Shown here piece after piece: positions 16,449 through 24,593 of a DNA stretch of 43,327 nucleotides. Each line of letters starts with the position of its first letter. Positions within the stretch are counted from its first letter, which is position 1. Made by a program: the position numbers and the translations under genes. The notes beneath the pieces were generated by a model. That model worked only from the letters and a program-made list of their open reading frames with translations, made no database searches and was not told the origin of the DNA. This DNA is from CBDHDN01 sp965261585 (GTDB taxonomy: Bacteria > Pseudomonadota > Alphaproteobacteria > UBA6615): assembly GCA_965261585.1 (NCBI GenBank), contig CBDHDN010000002.1, positions 1-43,327 of the forward strand, read 5' to 3'.

Positions 16449-17726
16449 TCAGGTTCTGAATCCCGGATAGGCGAACGCGCCTGTGATCTGGGCGCAATCG
16501 GCCTCGTTCACGCCGCATCCGCGCGCGACCTCGTACCAAGTCGAACGAACTTGCGTTTCCATGCTCTCGATGATGCGGCCAGCTGCATCCGTTGACAAAA
16601 GGAAGCGCGCGGCCTGGCTGATCAAATTCGCGGCGCTCGCATATCGGCCCAGATCGCCGCAGGCCATGGCGAGGTCGCGGCGCTCGATGCTGACGGGCGA
16701 TGACGGAGTGAGGTCGTAGGCCGGCGACAGGCGCCAATTGCGGTCCGCTGCGATGACGGCATGGTTGCGTGGCTGATCGTCGATGTTCGAGATCAAGGCG
16801 TTGAAGCACACGCGCCGGAAGAGCTCGGCGGCGTCACGTTTCGGCTCGGCGCTGATGCGGCGCAATTCCTCGGCCAGCAGGATGTAGGACCAGCGCTGGC
16901 GCGATTGCGGACTTTCGTCCGCGCGCAGCAGAGTGAGCGCGCTCACCATGCGCGCCCTGACATATCCGCCGGGCGCCTTTTTGCGGTCGAAGCGCTTGAC
17001 GAGCAGCGCCTCGCGATTGCCGACGGTAACGATACGGCTCTCGGCTGTGCTGAGGCCGCAGGCCCGCCCGAGGATCAGCATGGTGTGCTCGACCCTGGCC
17101 ATATTCCACTTGTCGTCGGGCCGGTTGAATTTGGCCAGCCACAGGCCATCGCCGTCCTCGACGACGGCCTTCGGACGGGCGCCACCCATGGAGGTGCCGA
17201 CGCGCAGCAATTCTTCCGCCCACGCAAGCCCAGCCGCATCGACGCCGGATGGAACAGGTTCATCGCCAATCAGCGAGCCTACCAGCGCCTGAAGTTTCTC
17301 CAGATCGATCGTCTGATTGAACTGACGCATCGGCGCCGGCGGCGATTGGTCGAGGCCAAACCCGAGCGCACCGGCACGATCGTCGGGGGAGTGGAGCAGG
17401 TAATCGAGTTCCCCCAGTTCGGCGAGCCCGGTGTGTTTCTCAAGGACGCGGCGGCCCCAGGAATCGGGACCGGCATCACGCAGAGCACCGAACACGCCGT
17501 TCATCAAAACCGTCTCGTAGGTCCGCGAACCGAGCTTCAGTTCAACCGGGTCGATCTCCACCGCGTTTGGACGGGCGAGATAGCTCCGTCCGTAGACGAA
17601 CCGTCCGGTCATCACGCCTTGCCGGCTGGTGGCGACGGCGTACCGGCCGGCAGTGACGGCTTGAGTCGCGCCGGGCAGCGTCATGTAGACGAAGCATTCG
17701 GTGGCGCCGAGCGGCCTAGAAGTCAT
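16449..17726 (-). CDS. HipA-type serine/threonine kinase toxin
   Basis: A 425-residue HipA-fold protein starting at ATG 17726, overlapping the end of the upstream antitoxin gene by 11 bases. Residues 8-105 form the N-subdomain-1 (FVYGRSYLARPNAVEIDP). The region around 178-186 (TSMGGARPKA) is the variant Gly-rich loop of this family. Residues 236-247 (GNREALLVKRFDR) precede the catalytic loop NALISNIDDQPRNHAV, with the catalytic Asp at about 316-317. AYDLTPSS (Asp338) is the metal-binding DFG equivalent. In E. coli the HipA kinase phosphorylates glutamyl-tRNA synthetase, causing growth arrest. The usual DDH of the catalytic loop reads DDQ here, which could weaken activity. Target and activity are not shown by sequence. 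Confidence 0.88.
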   Translation of the reverse strand: MTSRPLGATECFVYMTLPGATQAVTAGRYAVATSRQGVMTGRFVYGRSYLARPNAVEIDPVELKLGSRTYETVLMNGVFGALRDAGPDSWGRRVLEKHTGLAELGELDYLLHSPDDRAGALGFGLDQSPPAPMRQFNQTIDLEKLQALVGSLIGDEPVPSGVDAAGLAWAEELLRVGTSMGGARPKAVVEDGDGLWLAKFNRPDDKWNMARVEHTMLILGRACGLSTAESRIVTVGNREALLVKRFDRKKAPGGYVRARMVSALTLLRADESPQSRQRWSYILLAEELRRISAEPKRDAAELFRRVCFNALISNIDDQPRNHAVIAADRNWRLSPAYDLTPSSPVSIERRDLAMACGDLGRYASAANLISQAARFLLSTDAAGRIIESMETQVRSTWYEVARGCGVNEADCAQITGAFAYPGFRT

Positions 17727-18066
17727 TTTCGAGAAAACCGGCCGCACGGGCGCTACTCGCATGCACCCGCTCGCCACGCTTCGCGAGCAGGCGGCCTTCT
17801 TCGTCCGTGTCGGGGTCGGCGACGCCTGCCAGCTGTTCGGCAAGACCAAATGCCCACAGCAACCCGACATAGACGGCGATACCCGTCGATGGCTTTCCCT
17901 TCTCGGCATCTGCCACGACGTGGCGGCCCACGCCGATCTTGGCGGCGACATTTTCGATCGACAGATTTCGGCGTAGCCGGGCGGTGCGCAGGTCGCCGCC
18001 GAGCGTCTTCAGCGCCTGCTCAACCTGGTAGGGTGGGGCGGCGAGGAGAGGGTTGCGTGCAGACAT
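17716..18066 (-). CDS. HipB-like XRE-family antitoxin / autoregulator
   Basis: A 116-residue protein starting at ATG 18066. Residues 22-75 form a helix-turn-helix: LGGDLRTARLRRNLSIENVA and KIGVGRHVVADAEKGKPSTG, the second helix being the DNA-recognition helix. The order antitoxin-then-toxin, with an 11-base overlap with hipA, is the classical hipBA layout. It would bind HipA and repress the shared promoter upstream. The C-terminal tail (residues 80-116) is polar and likely flexible. The partner relationship is inferred from context plus the HTH. Confidence 0.87.
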   Translation of the reverse strand: MSARNPLLAAPPYQVEQALKTLGGDLRTARLRRNLSIENVAAKIGVGRHVVADAEKGKPSTGIAVYVGLLWAFGLAEQLAGVADPDTDEEGRLLAKRGERVHASSARAAGFLENDF

Positions 18067-18100
18067 GGCGCGTTACGGCTCCAAAAAACGAGACCAAGGC

Positions 18101-18193
18101 ATCTTGAGGCTCCATAGCACCGATTCGGCGTGGATTCAACCAATGTCGTCTCAAAGCGCCAAAACCACCCATTTTATCGTCTTGAGGTGCCAT
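18101..18193. promoter_or_regulatory. Repeated motif upstream of hipBA (candidate operator)
   Basis: TCTTGAGGCTCCAT at 18102-18115 recurs as TCTTGAGGTGCCAT at 18180-18193 (12 of 14 identical), and a looser copy CTCAAAGCGCC lies at 18150-18160. These sit between the hipB start (18066) and the HigA-like gene (ends 18231). Repeated sites upstream of an autoregulated antitoxin are expected. Binding is inferred. Confidence 0.35.
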
Positions 18194-18230
18194 GCTGATT
18201 TCGCAGCCTCAGGGGCCCTTGGGGCGCCGA

Positions 18231-18557
18231 TCAGCGGCGGTTCGTATCGCCACCCGGCACGAATAGTTTCATCTGGGGCGGCTCATAACGCCGCACCTTG
18301 ATCGCCGCGGCGCGCTTCTCGGCCCGCGCCAGGTCATGGGCCAGTTGCAGCCTCAGCCACGCCTCCGGCGTGCCGCCGAAGGCCTTGGCCAGGCGGATCG
18401 CCATCTCCAGGGAGACGCCGGCATTGCCGTTGACCACCTTCGACAGGGCCTGACGCGTCACGCCCAGGATCGCGGCGGCATGGGTCACCGACAGTCCCAG
18501 GCGCTCCAGACAGTCGCGTCGGATCGTCAGTCCCGGATGCGGCGGTGGCGAGGCCAT
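18231..18557 (-). CDS. HigA-family addiction-module antitoxin, without a HigB partner
   Basis: A 108-residue protein starting at ATG 18557. HPGLTIRRDCLERLGLSVTH at residues 7-26 matches the HigA opening. It is followed by the HTH LGVTRQALSKVVNGNAGVSL and the family hallmark EMAIRLAKAFGGTPEAWLRL. HigA normally follows the toxin gene higB (about 90 codons) on the same strand. The 138 bases upstream (18558-18695) contain no RelE-like frame, and the next gene is on the other strand, so this copy is an orphan. It may act as a free transcriptional regulator or protect against other toxins. Its proximity to hipBA may be coincidental. Confidence 0.85.
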   Translation of the reverse strand: MASPPPHPGLTIRRDCLERLGLSVTHAAAILGVTRQALSKVVNGNAGVSLEMAIRLAKAFGGTPEAWLRLQLAHDLARAEKRAAAIKVRRYEPPQMKLFVPGGDTNRR

Positions 18558-18695
18558 GGCCCAGCAAGCCTAGCGGGGAACCCCCCATGCCGGCAATGAG
18601 GCCGCCTGGGTCGACGACCGCCCGCATCCGGATGCGCCTTCTCATGCGTATTTCGGCTTTGAGTAAAAGACGGAAATCGACGAGAGTCGGCACCC

Positions 18696-19586
18696 ATGGC
18701 GGCAGTTATCTCCCGGCGGAGGGTGATTCAGGCAGCGCTTGGGCTCGTGGCGGCCGGCGGCGTGGTGCGTGGCCCAATGCGCGGGATAGGGCGTGACGCG
18801 ACGGCGGCGCCGGCGCCGGCGGCAGCCGACCAGGTCGTCAGCGTCCTGAGCTGGAACATCCAGCGCTACAATTCCAGCTGGCTCGTCGCGACGCCGTGGC
18901 GGTTGCGCCGCGCGCCCATCCTCCGCCAGCTCAACCGGTTGGGCGCGGACGTCATGTGCCTACAAGAGGTGCACGACCCGGTCGCCCGCGAGATCCGCGC
19001 GGCGTTGCCCGCGCATGAGTGGGTCGGGGTGGCGCGCGACGATGGCCATGTGCAGGGCGAATACGCACCGATCCTGTTTCGCCGCGACAAGTTCGCGCTC
19101 GTCAACAGTGGCTGGTTCTGGCTGTCGGAGCAGCCCGCGCGGCCCTCGGTCGGCTGGGACGCGCGCTACCCGCGGATCGCTACGTGGGTCCACCTGCAGC
19201 CGCCGGCCGGCCCGGCCTTCCAGGTCATCAACACCCACTTCGATCACCGCGGTGCCGAGGCGCGGAAGCGTTCCGCCTGGCTCGTGGTCAGCGAGCTGTT
19301 CCGGCGCTGCCGTGGCGGCCCGGCGATTGTCACCGGCGACTTGAACGCGCGCGAACGCGACGCGCCGCTGGCGACGCTGCAGCTGTTCTTGACCAACGGC
19401 GCATCCGACCCGCGCGGTCGGCAGGTCGGCCCGCGCAACACCCACCTCACCGGCCGCATCGACCACATCCTCTACAGCCGCCACTTCGCGCCGACCGAGC
19501 GCCGCACCCTGCCGAACCGCTTTCTCTCCGACCACGCGGCGCTGCACTACGAGTTGCGCCTGTCGGCGGCGCCACTCATCGGCTGA
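18696..19586 (+). CDS. Exported endonuclease/exonuclease/phosphatase-family protein
   Basis: A 296-residue protein. The N-terminus has a twin-arginine-type signal (SRRRVIQAALGLVAAGGVV) with a likely cleavage after the Ala-rich stretch near residue 45. The mature part is the DNase I-like fold: SVLSWNIQRYN (Asn), CLQEVHDP (metal-binding Glu), INTHFDHRG (His), IVTGDLNARE (Asp/Asn), and RIDHILYS with the terminal SDHAAL (Asp-His). All catalytic positions of the family are present. Substrates of such proteins range from nucleic acids to phospholipid head groups and inositol phosphates, so no specific function is claimed. Periplasmic location is inferred from the signal. Confidence 0.85.
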   Translation: MAAVISRRRVIQAALGLVAAGGVVRGPMRGIGRDATAAPAPAAADQVVSVLSWNIQRYNSSWLVATPWRLRRAPILRQLNRLGADVMCLQEVHDPVAREIRAALPAHEWVGVARDDGHVQGEYAPILFRRDKFALVNSGWFWLSEQPARPSVGWDARYPRIATWVHLQPPAGPAFQVINTHFDHRGAEARKRSAWLVVSELFRRCRGGPAIVTGDLNARERDAPLATLQLFLTNGASDPRGRQVGPRNTHLTGRIDHILYSRHFAPTERRTLPNRFLSDHAALHYELRLSAAPLIG

Positions 19587-19636
19587 ACCCGACGCGCCCC
19601 TTAACGCGCGCACCAATCCCGTCTATCTCTAGGGGC

Positions 19637-20635
19637 ATGACGGCGGATCCCATGAGCCCGATCTCCGTGGCGCCGATGATGGAGCGGACGGACCGGCACT
19701 GCCGGTACTTCCTGCGGCAGATCTCGCGGCACGTGCGGCTCTATTCGGAGATGGTGACGACGGGCGCGGTGCTGCATGGCGAGCGTGGGCGCCTGCTCGC
19801 GTTCGATGCGGCGGAGCACCCGGTGGCGCTGCAGCTCGGCGGTGCCGAGCCGGCGGCGCTCGCCGCGTGTGCGCGCATCGCCGCGGGCCTCGGCTATGAC
19901 GAGGTCAATCTCAACGTCGGCTGTCCGTCCGACCGGGTCCAGGCCGGCCGCTTCGGCGCCTGCCTGATGGCCGAGCCGGCGCTCGTCGCCCGCTGTTTCA
20001 CGGCCATGCAGGACGCCGTGGCGATCCCCGTCACTGTCAAGCACCGCATCGGCATCGACGATCAGGCGGACTGGCCGGCCCTGCACGCCTTCGTCGCCAC
20101 GCTGGCTGGCGCCGGCTGCCGCCACGTCATCGTGCACGCCCGCAAGGCCTGGCTCAGCGGCCTCAGCCCGAAGCAGAACCGCGACGTGCCGCCGCTGCGC
20201 TACGAGCTGGTTCATCGCCTCAAGGACGCGTTCCCGGCACTGCAGGTGACGATCAATGGCGGCATCCGCACCCTCGACGCCGCGGCCGGTCACCTGGCCC
20301 ACATCGACGGCGTCATGCTCGGCCGCGCCGCCTATGAGGACCCCTACCTGCTGGCCGCGGCCGACACCCGCTTCTACGGCGACGCCGCCGAGCCGCCGAG
20401 CCGCCATCAGGTGGTCGAACGCATGATCCCCTACATCGACGCCGCGGTCGCCCACGGCACGCCGCTGCGCGCCGTCGCCCGCCACATGATCGGCCTGTTC
20501 AACGGCCTGCCCGGCGCCCGCGCCTGGCGCCGCCACCTCAGCGAGCACGCCGGCCGCCCCGGCGCCGGCGCCGACGTGGTGCGTCGTGCGGCCGCGCTGG
20601 TGCGCCCGCCCGTCACCCTGCAGGCCGCGGAATAG
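19637..20635 (+). CDS. dusA: tRNA-dihydrouridine(20/20a) synthase DusA
   Basis: A 332-residue flavoenzyme that reduces uridines in the tRNA D-loop with NADPH. It begins with VAPMMERTDRHCRYFLRQIS, the DusA-specific opening (M-x-x-T-D-x-H-x-R). The catalytic Cys96 lies in NLNVGCPSDRVQAGRFGACL. FMN-phosphate binding is indicated by ITINGGIRTLDA-like VTINGGIRTLD and MLGRAAYEDPYLL. HARKAWLSGLSPKQNRDVPP is typical of DusA rather than DusB/C. ATG 19637 with AGGGG just upstream was chosen; ATG 19652 is an alternative. It is followed 20 bases later by the amino-sugar kinase gene. Confidence 0.94.
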   Translation: MTADPMSPISVAPMMERTDRHCRYFLRQISRHVRLYSEMVTTGAVLHGERGRLLAFDAAEHPVALQLGGAEPAALAACARIAAGLGYDEVNLNVGCPSDRVQAGRFGACLMAEPALVARCFTAMQDAVAIPVTVKHRIGIDDQADWPALHAFVATLAGAGCRHVIVHARKAWLSGLSPKQNRDVPPLRYELVHRLKDAFPALQVTINGGIRTLDAAAGHLAHIDGVMLGRAAYEDPYLLAAADTRFYGDAAEPPSRHQVVERMIPYIDAAVAHGTPLRAVARHMIGLFNGLPGARAWRRHLSEHAGRPGAGADVVRRAAALVRPPVTLQAAE

Positions 20636-20655
20636 GGCGGCGCGCCGACGCCGAC

Positions 20656-21582
20656 ATGGCGCCAGACGCGCTCTTCCTCGCCGTCGACGGCGGCGGCAGC
20701 ACGACGCGCCTGGCGCTGCACGACGCCGCGGGGCAGCAGGTGGGCCTGACGCAGGCCGGCCCGACGAGCCTGACGATCAAGGGCGCCGCCGCCTGGGACA
20801 CGATCGTCGCCGGCCTCGAGACCCTGTGCGCGGGCCTCGATGGCGGCCTGGCGGCGGTCCTGCCGCGGCTCAGCATCGGCCTCGGCCTCGCCGGCGCCAA
20901 CAGCGCGACACTGCGCCACGCCTTCCTCGCCGCCGCGCCGGCGGTCGCCGCGGTCCGGCTCGCGACGGACGCCTACATCGCCGCTCTCGGCGCCCATGAC
21001 GGCGCGCCCGGCGCCATTGTCATCGTCGGCACCGGCTCGGCCGGCTATCGCCTCTTCGCCGACGGCACGACCCGGCTGGTCGGCGGCTGGGGCTTCCCGG
21101 TCGACGACGCCGGCAGCGGCGCCTGGCTCGGCCATCGGGCGATCGGCGAGGCCTTGCACGTCGTCGACGGCCGCTGGACCGGGGCACCCGGCGGCGCCCC
21201 CGTGCACCGCGCCGTGCTCGCGCATTGCGGCACCAGCCGCGCCGCCGTACTGGATTGGCTGCACCAGGCGCCGTCGAGCCGCTATGCCGAGCTCGCGCCG
21301 ATCGTGTTGCGGCACGCCGCTGCCGGCGACGCCGTGGCCCACGAGCTGGCCCGTGCCACCGGCGCGGCGGTCGAGCGCATCGCCCGCGCCCTCGATGCGG
21401 CCGGCACGGCGCCGCTGGCCCTCGTCGGCGGCCTCGCCGCGCCGCTGGCGCCCCACCTGCCGGCGGCGCTGGCGGCCTGGGTGCGCCCGCCGCAGGCCAA
21501 GCCGCTGGCTGGTGCGCTCATGCTGGCGCGGGGCGCGGTGCCGGCGGAGCCGCCGCCGTCCGGTAGTCGCACGCTTTCCTAG
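20656..21582 (+). CDS. BadF/BcrA-type sugar kinase, probably N-acetylglucosamine or N-acetylmuramic acid kinase
   Basis: A 308-residue ASKHA ATPase. FLAVDGGGSTTRLALHDAAG at residues 7-26 is phosphate-1. The sugar-binding stretch LGLAGANSATLR is typical of this family, and ATDAYIAALGAHDGAPG contains the catalytic Asp. IVIVGTGSAGYRLFADG is phosphate-2, GGWGFPVDDAGSGAWLGHRA is strongly diagnostic of GlcNAc/MurNAc kinases, and VGGLAAPLAPHL is the adenosine motif. It phosphorylates an amino sugar at C6 or C1 using ATP. Its stop codon shares the tetranucleotide CTAG (21579-21582) with the stop of the convergent NamZ-like gene. That enzyme releases N-acetylmuramic acid, so this kinase probably handles cell-wall sugars. 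Confidence 0.85.
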   Translation: MAPDALFLAVDGGGSTTRLALHDAAGQQVGLTQAGPTSLTIKGAAAWDTIVAGLETLCAGLDGGLAAVLPRLSIGLGLAGANSATLRHAFLAAAPAVAAVRLATDAYIAALGAHDGAPGAIVIVGTGSAGYRLFADGTTRLVGGWGFPVDDAGSGAWLGHRAIGEALHVVDGRWTGAPGGAPVHRAVLAHCGTSRAAVLDWLHQAPSSRYAELAPIVLRHAAAGDAVAHELARATGAAVERIARALDAAGTAPLALVGGLAAPLAPHLPAALAAWVRPPQAKPLAGALMLARGAVPAEPPPSGSRTLS

Positions 21583-22715
21583 GGCAAGGCAGCGGCCCAG
21601 TCGGCCAGGATCGTGTCGGCATTGGCGCCGGCATCGAGCGCTCGGCGCAGGCTGTCGCTGCCCATCAACCGGTCGATGAAAGCGGGTTCGTCCGGCACGG
21701 CCGGTGCCGCGCCCGGGCCGGCGGCGATCCAGCGAAAAGACTCGTGCCGGCGCAGGATGGCCAACAGGTGCACGCCGAGGGCGAGGCCGTCGACCGGCGC
21801 CCCGTCGATCGGCGTGAAGTGGACGCCATGACAGGCCTCGCCGGCGCATTTGCCGTGGGCCGGGGTCACCGTCGCGGGCTCGGCGTGCGTGCCGGTGGCG
21901 TCGGCCACCCCGTTGAGCGCCGCCGCCAAGGCGGGACCGTCGAGCCATGGTGCCGCTGCTATGCGGAACGGCGTGTCGGTGCCGCGGCCCTCGGACAGGT
22001 TGGTGCCCTCGACGAGGACCAGGCCGGGATAGAGCTGCACGCTCGCCGGCGCGCGCAGACCGGGCGAGGGCGGTTGCCACGGGGTATCGCCGGCGCCTGG
22101 CGCTATGACGGTCAGCGGGGCCGGCTGGGCGAGGCCGTCATTGTGGGCCGCCAGCAGCCCACCGAGCGAGCGGCCATGCACGAACGGCACGTCCAGATAC
22201 GCCAGGAAGCTGCGTTGCGCCGGATCGAGCCGCGGTCCCGCCTGCCGGCTGCCCAGGGGATTGGGCCGGTCGCAGATCACTGCGAGTAACCCCGGTGCGG
22301 CGCTGGCCAGCGCCTCGACGTGCCGCGCCGCCGTTGCCGCATAGGTGAAGCAGCGCACGCCGACGTCACGCAGATCGATGACGACGGTGTCCAAATCGGC
22401 CAACGCGCTCGCCGCGGGCCGGCGCCGCGGGCCGTAGAGGCTGTGCACCGGCAGGCCGGTTGCCGGATCGCGTCCGTCGCCGACCGCCGCACCGGCCTCG
22501 GCAGCCGCCGCAAAGCCATGCTCCGGCGCGAACAGGCGCGCCAAGCCGGTCGGCCGCGCGTCCGTCGCGACGCCGATAGCGGCGGCCAGCGCCGCGGCCG
22601 TCGTCCGGCCGTCGGCGGTCAGACAGGCGGTATTGCTCAGGAGGCCGACCCGCTGGCCACGCAGCGCTGCCAGCTGGGGCGTGTCGGCGAGCAGTCGGTC
22701 GATCCCCTGGCCCAT
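21579..22715 (-). CDS. DUF1343 / NamZ-type exo-beta-N-acetylmuramidase
   Basis: A 378-residue protein of the DUF1343 family, characterised members of which (NamZ) remove terminal N-acetylmuramic acid from peptidoglycan fragments. Visible family blocks are LRGQRVGLLSNTACLTADGR at residues 18-37, RLFAPEHGFAAAAEAGA, PVHSLYGPRRRP and TVVIDLRDVGVRCFTYAATA. Further blocks are AVICDRPNPLGS, VPFVHGRSLGGL, PGLVLVEGTNLSEGRGTDTP and ACHGVHFTPID. The Glu of PEHGF and the DVGVR segment lie in the predicted active site. No export signal is visible in the first 40 residues, which suggests cytoplasmic muropeptide recycling. Start is ATG 22715. The convergent amino-sugar kinase supports a recycling role by inference. 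Confidence 0.85.
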   Translation of the reverse strand: MGQGIDRLLADTPQLAALRGQRVGLLSNTACLTADGRTTAAALAAAIGVATDARPTGLARLFAPEHGFAAAAEAGAAVGDGRDPATGLPVHSLYGPRRRPAASALADLDTVVIDLRDVGVRCFTYAATAARHVEALASAAPGLLAVICDRPNPLGSRQAGPRLDPAQRSFLAYLDVPFVHGRSLGGLLAAHNDGLAQPAPLTVIAPGAGDTPWQPPSPGLRAPASVQLYPGLVLVEGTNLSEGRGTDTPFRIAAAPWLDGPALAAALNGVADATGTHAEPATVTPAHGKCAGEACHGVHFTPIDGAPVDGLALGVHLLAILRRHESFRWIAAGPGAAPAVPDEPAFIDRLMGSDSLRRALDAGANADTILADWAAALP

Positions 22716-22768
22716 TGCGCCCGCAGCCTACGGGCGTGGGCGGCCCGAGGCCACCGGCAATGACTAGG

Positions 22769-24276
22769 CTAGTGCCCATCCGAAAACGCTAAAACACTGA
22801 AATAACTGAGTGAATCGTCTATTTTCGGAGCCAGGCTCCGGCGGTTTCGGCTATGCTGTTGGGAACAAGCCACTGTACCCAAAGGCAAACACCAAACCGC
22901 CGGAGGTGACCATGCGCGAAGAGCGCACCGTCCAGGGCAGTATATTCGATCTGTTTTCGCCGCACGAGATCGGTCGTGAACTCGCGGCGATGTCTGCCTG
23001 GCTCGACGGCGAGGCCGCGGTGGTGCGCCTGGTCGCCGCAGACCTCGGCATCGGTCGGGTCAGGCAGACCGGGCGCCACGGGCTGCGCCATCGCCGCCGC
23101 CACCTTCGAGTGCCTCAACCGGATGCTGCTGGCGCGCGCCGCGACGGCCAAGCTGGAGAGCGGCGCCAAGGTCCGGTTCGACAGCACGGTCGCCGAGACC
23201 GCCATCCATGCGCCCACCGACTCCAGCCTGTTGTGGGATGCCGTGCGGGTCATGGTGCGGCTGTTGCGTCAAGCCGACGTCGTGTTACCCGCCTGGCCCT
23301 GGCGCGACCACACGCGCCTGGCCAAGAAGCGCGCCCGCGCCATCGAGTACAGTCGTGGCAACAACCGGCAGCGGCTGTACCGCGAGCTGCTCGCCAAGAC
23401 CCGCGCGACGCTCGCCTATCTGCACGACGCCATGGCGCGGCTGGCCGACGATCCCGCGCCGGTGGCCGCGGCCTGGCGCGCCGAGGCCGAACACTTCGTG
23501 CCGCTGATCGAACGCATCATCGACCAGACCGAGCGCCGTGTCTTGCATGGCGAGAAGGTGCCGGCCGCCGACAAGCTCGTCAGTCTGTTCGAGCCCCATA
23601 GCGACATCATCGTCAAGAGCCGCCGCCAGGTCTCCTACGGCCACAAGCTCAACCTGGCCAGCGGCGCCAGCGGTCTCATCCTCGACATCGTCGTCGAGCA
23701 GGGCAACCCGGCCGATGCCGAGCGCTTCGTACCCATGGTCGACCGCCAGATCGCGATCTACGGCCGGCCGCCCAGGCAACTCGCCGCCGACGGCGGCTGC
23801 GCCAGCACCGGCAACCTCGCCGCCGCCAAGAACAAGGGCGTCGAGGACGTCGCCTTCCACAAGAAATGCGGCCTTGCCATCACCGACATGGTCAAGAGCC
23901 GCTGGGTCTACCGCCGACTGCGCAACTTCCGCGCCGGCATCGAGGCCGCCATCTCATGCCTCAAGCGCGCCTACGGTCTGGGCCGCTGCACCTGGAAGGG
24001 GCTCGAACACTTCAAGTCCTACGTCTGGGCCGCCGTCGTCGCCCACAACCTCGCCGTGCTGGCCCGCCGCAAACCGGCATAGCCGCCAACCCGACACGTC
24101 CGATCCACCAGCACCGACGGCCGCCGCTCCCGCCGGCCTGCCTCGATCACGCGCCGCTCGTCACCGGCACCCCGTCACTGGACTCTGGAACGCATCTACA
24201 GCCCCCGTACCCACAAAACACGTCGCTCAAACGCGCAGCCTTACACTAAATCTAGTCGTTTATGGATGGGCACTAG
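22769..24276 (+). mobile_element. ISNCY-type insertion sequence, internally deleted
   Basis: Terminal inverted repeats match at 18 of 20 positions: 22769-22788 begins CTAGTGCCCATCC and 24257-24276 ends GGATGGGCACTAG. The single transposase gene inside runs on the plus strand but is broken by a deletion and frameshift. Flanking bases (GACTAGG on the left, GTAATCTG on the right) do not form an obvious target duplication. The element lies just beyond the start of the NamZ-like gene and does not disrupt a recognisable gene. Confidence 0.8.
22912..24082 (+). pseudogene. ISNCY-family DDE transposase with internal deletion and frameshift
   Basis: The N-terminal frame starts at ATG 22912 after a strong GGAGGTGA and gives EERTVQGSIFDLFSPHEIGR and AAMSAWLDGEAAVVRLVAAD, as in intact relatives. 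After RQTGRHGL (about 23085) the homologous frame moves by one base, to FECLNRMLLARAATAKLESG. About 50 residues found in intact family members between these points are missing, so a deletion of some 150 bases explains the shift. The rest holds the DDE core: VRFDSTVAETAIHAPTDSS, AADGGCASTGNLAAAKNKG and FRAGIEAAISCLKRAYGLGR. It ends at 24082. The element cannot encode a full transposase. Size and position of the deletion are inferred from memory of the family. Confidence 0.75.
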
Positions 24277-24593
24277 GTAATCTGTTGGCCGCGCTACACG
24301 CCGCGGGACAAGTGAATCTGGCTGGCCCGAGACGTGTGGTTCTCACGAACCGCCCCGCATCCGTCGTCCTTGGGCTTGACCCAAGGACCCATGCTTGCCC
24401 CCGCACGGTGGCGTGAGCCTGTGCGATGGGCCCTCGTGTCAAGCACGAGGGTGACGGCATAATTCCCTTCCTGCATCCGTAACGGTAGCCCACACACGAT
24501 GTGTGAATCTCGTAGGATCAGGTCCGGGGTCTCAGCCGTTTTCGGCCGCTCACACGGCGGATCGCAGCAATGCGAGGCGCGCTGTCGCCTGCA
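24277..24593. repeat. Intergenic stretch with an inverted pair of short palindromic repeats
   Basis: No gene is supported. Two hairpins stand out. TCCTTGGG-CTTGA-CCCAAGGA lies at 24367-24387. CCCTCGTG-TCAAG-CACGAGGG lies at 24431-24451. Each has a perfect 8-bp stem, and the loops CTTGA and TCAAG are reverse complements. The two are therefore copies of one palindromic repeat family in opposite orientation, with stems that have drifted. Such repeats (CTTGA-loop palindromes in spacer DNA) recur in many alphaproteobacterial genomes. They could also act as terminators for neighbouring genes, but no U-run follows. Confidence 0.6.

Noticed and set aside
18558..18695. higB toxin upstream of the HigA-like gene
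   Set aside because: All minus-strand frames lack the RelE/HigB motifs and are too short before the divergent gene begins at 18696.
22761..22781. Target-site duplication around the ISNCY-type element
   Set aside because: CTAGG-like bases recur only because CTAG is part of the inverted repeat itself; the true flanks differ.
24350..24460. CRISPR-like repeat array
   Set aside because: Only two palindromes with different stems; no regular spacing and no cas genes in the window.
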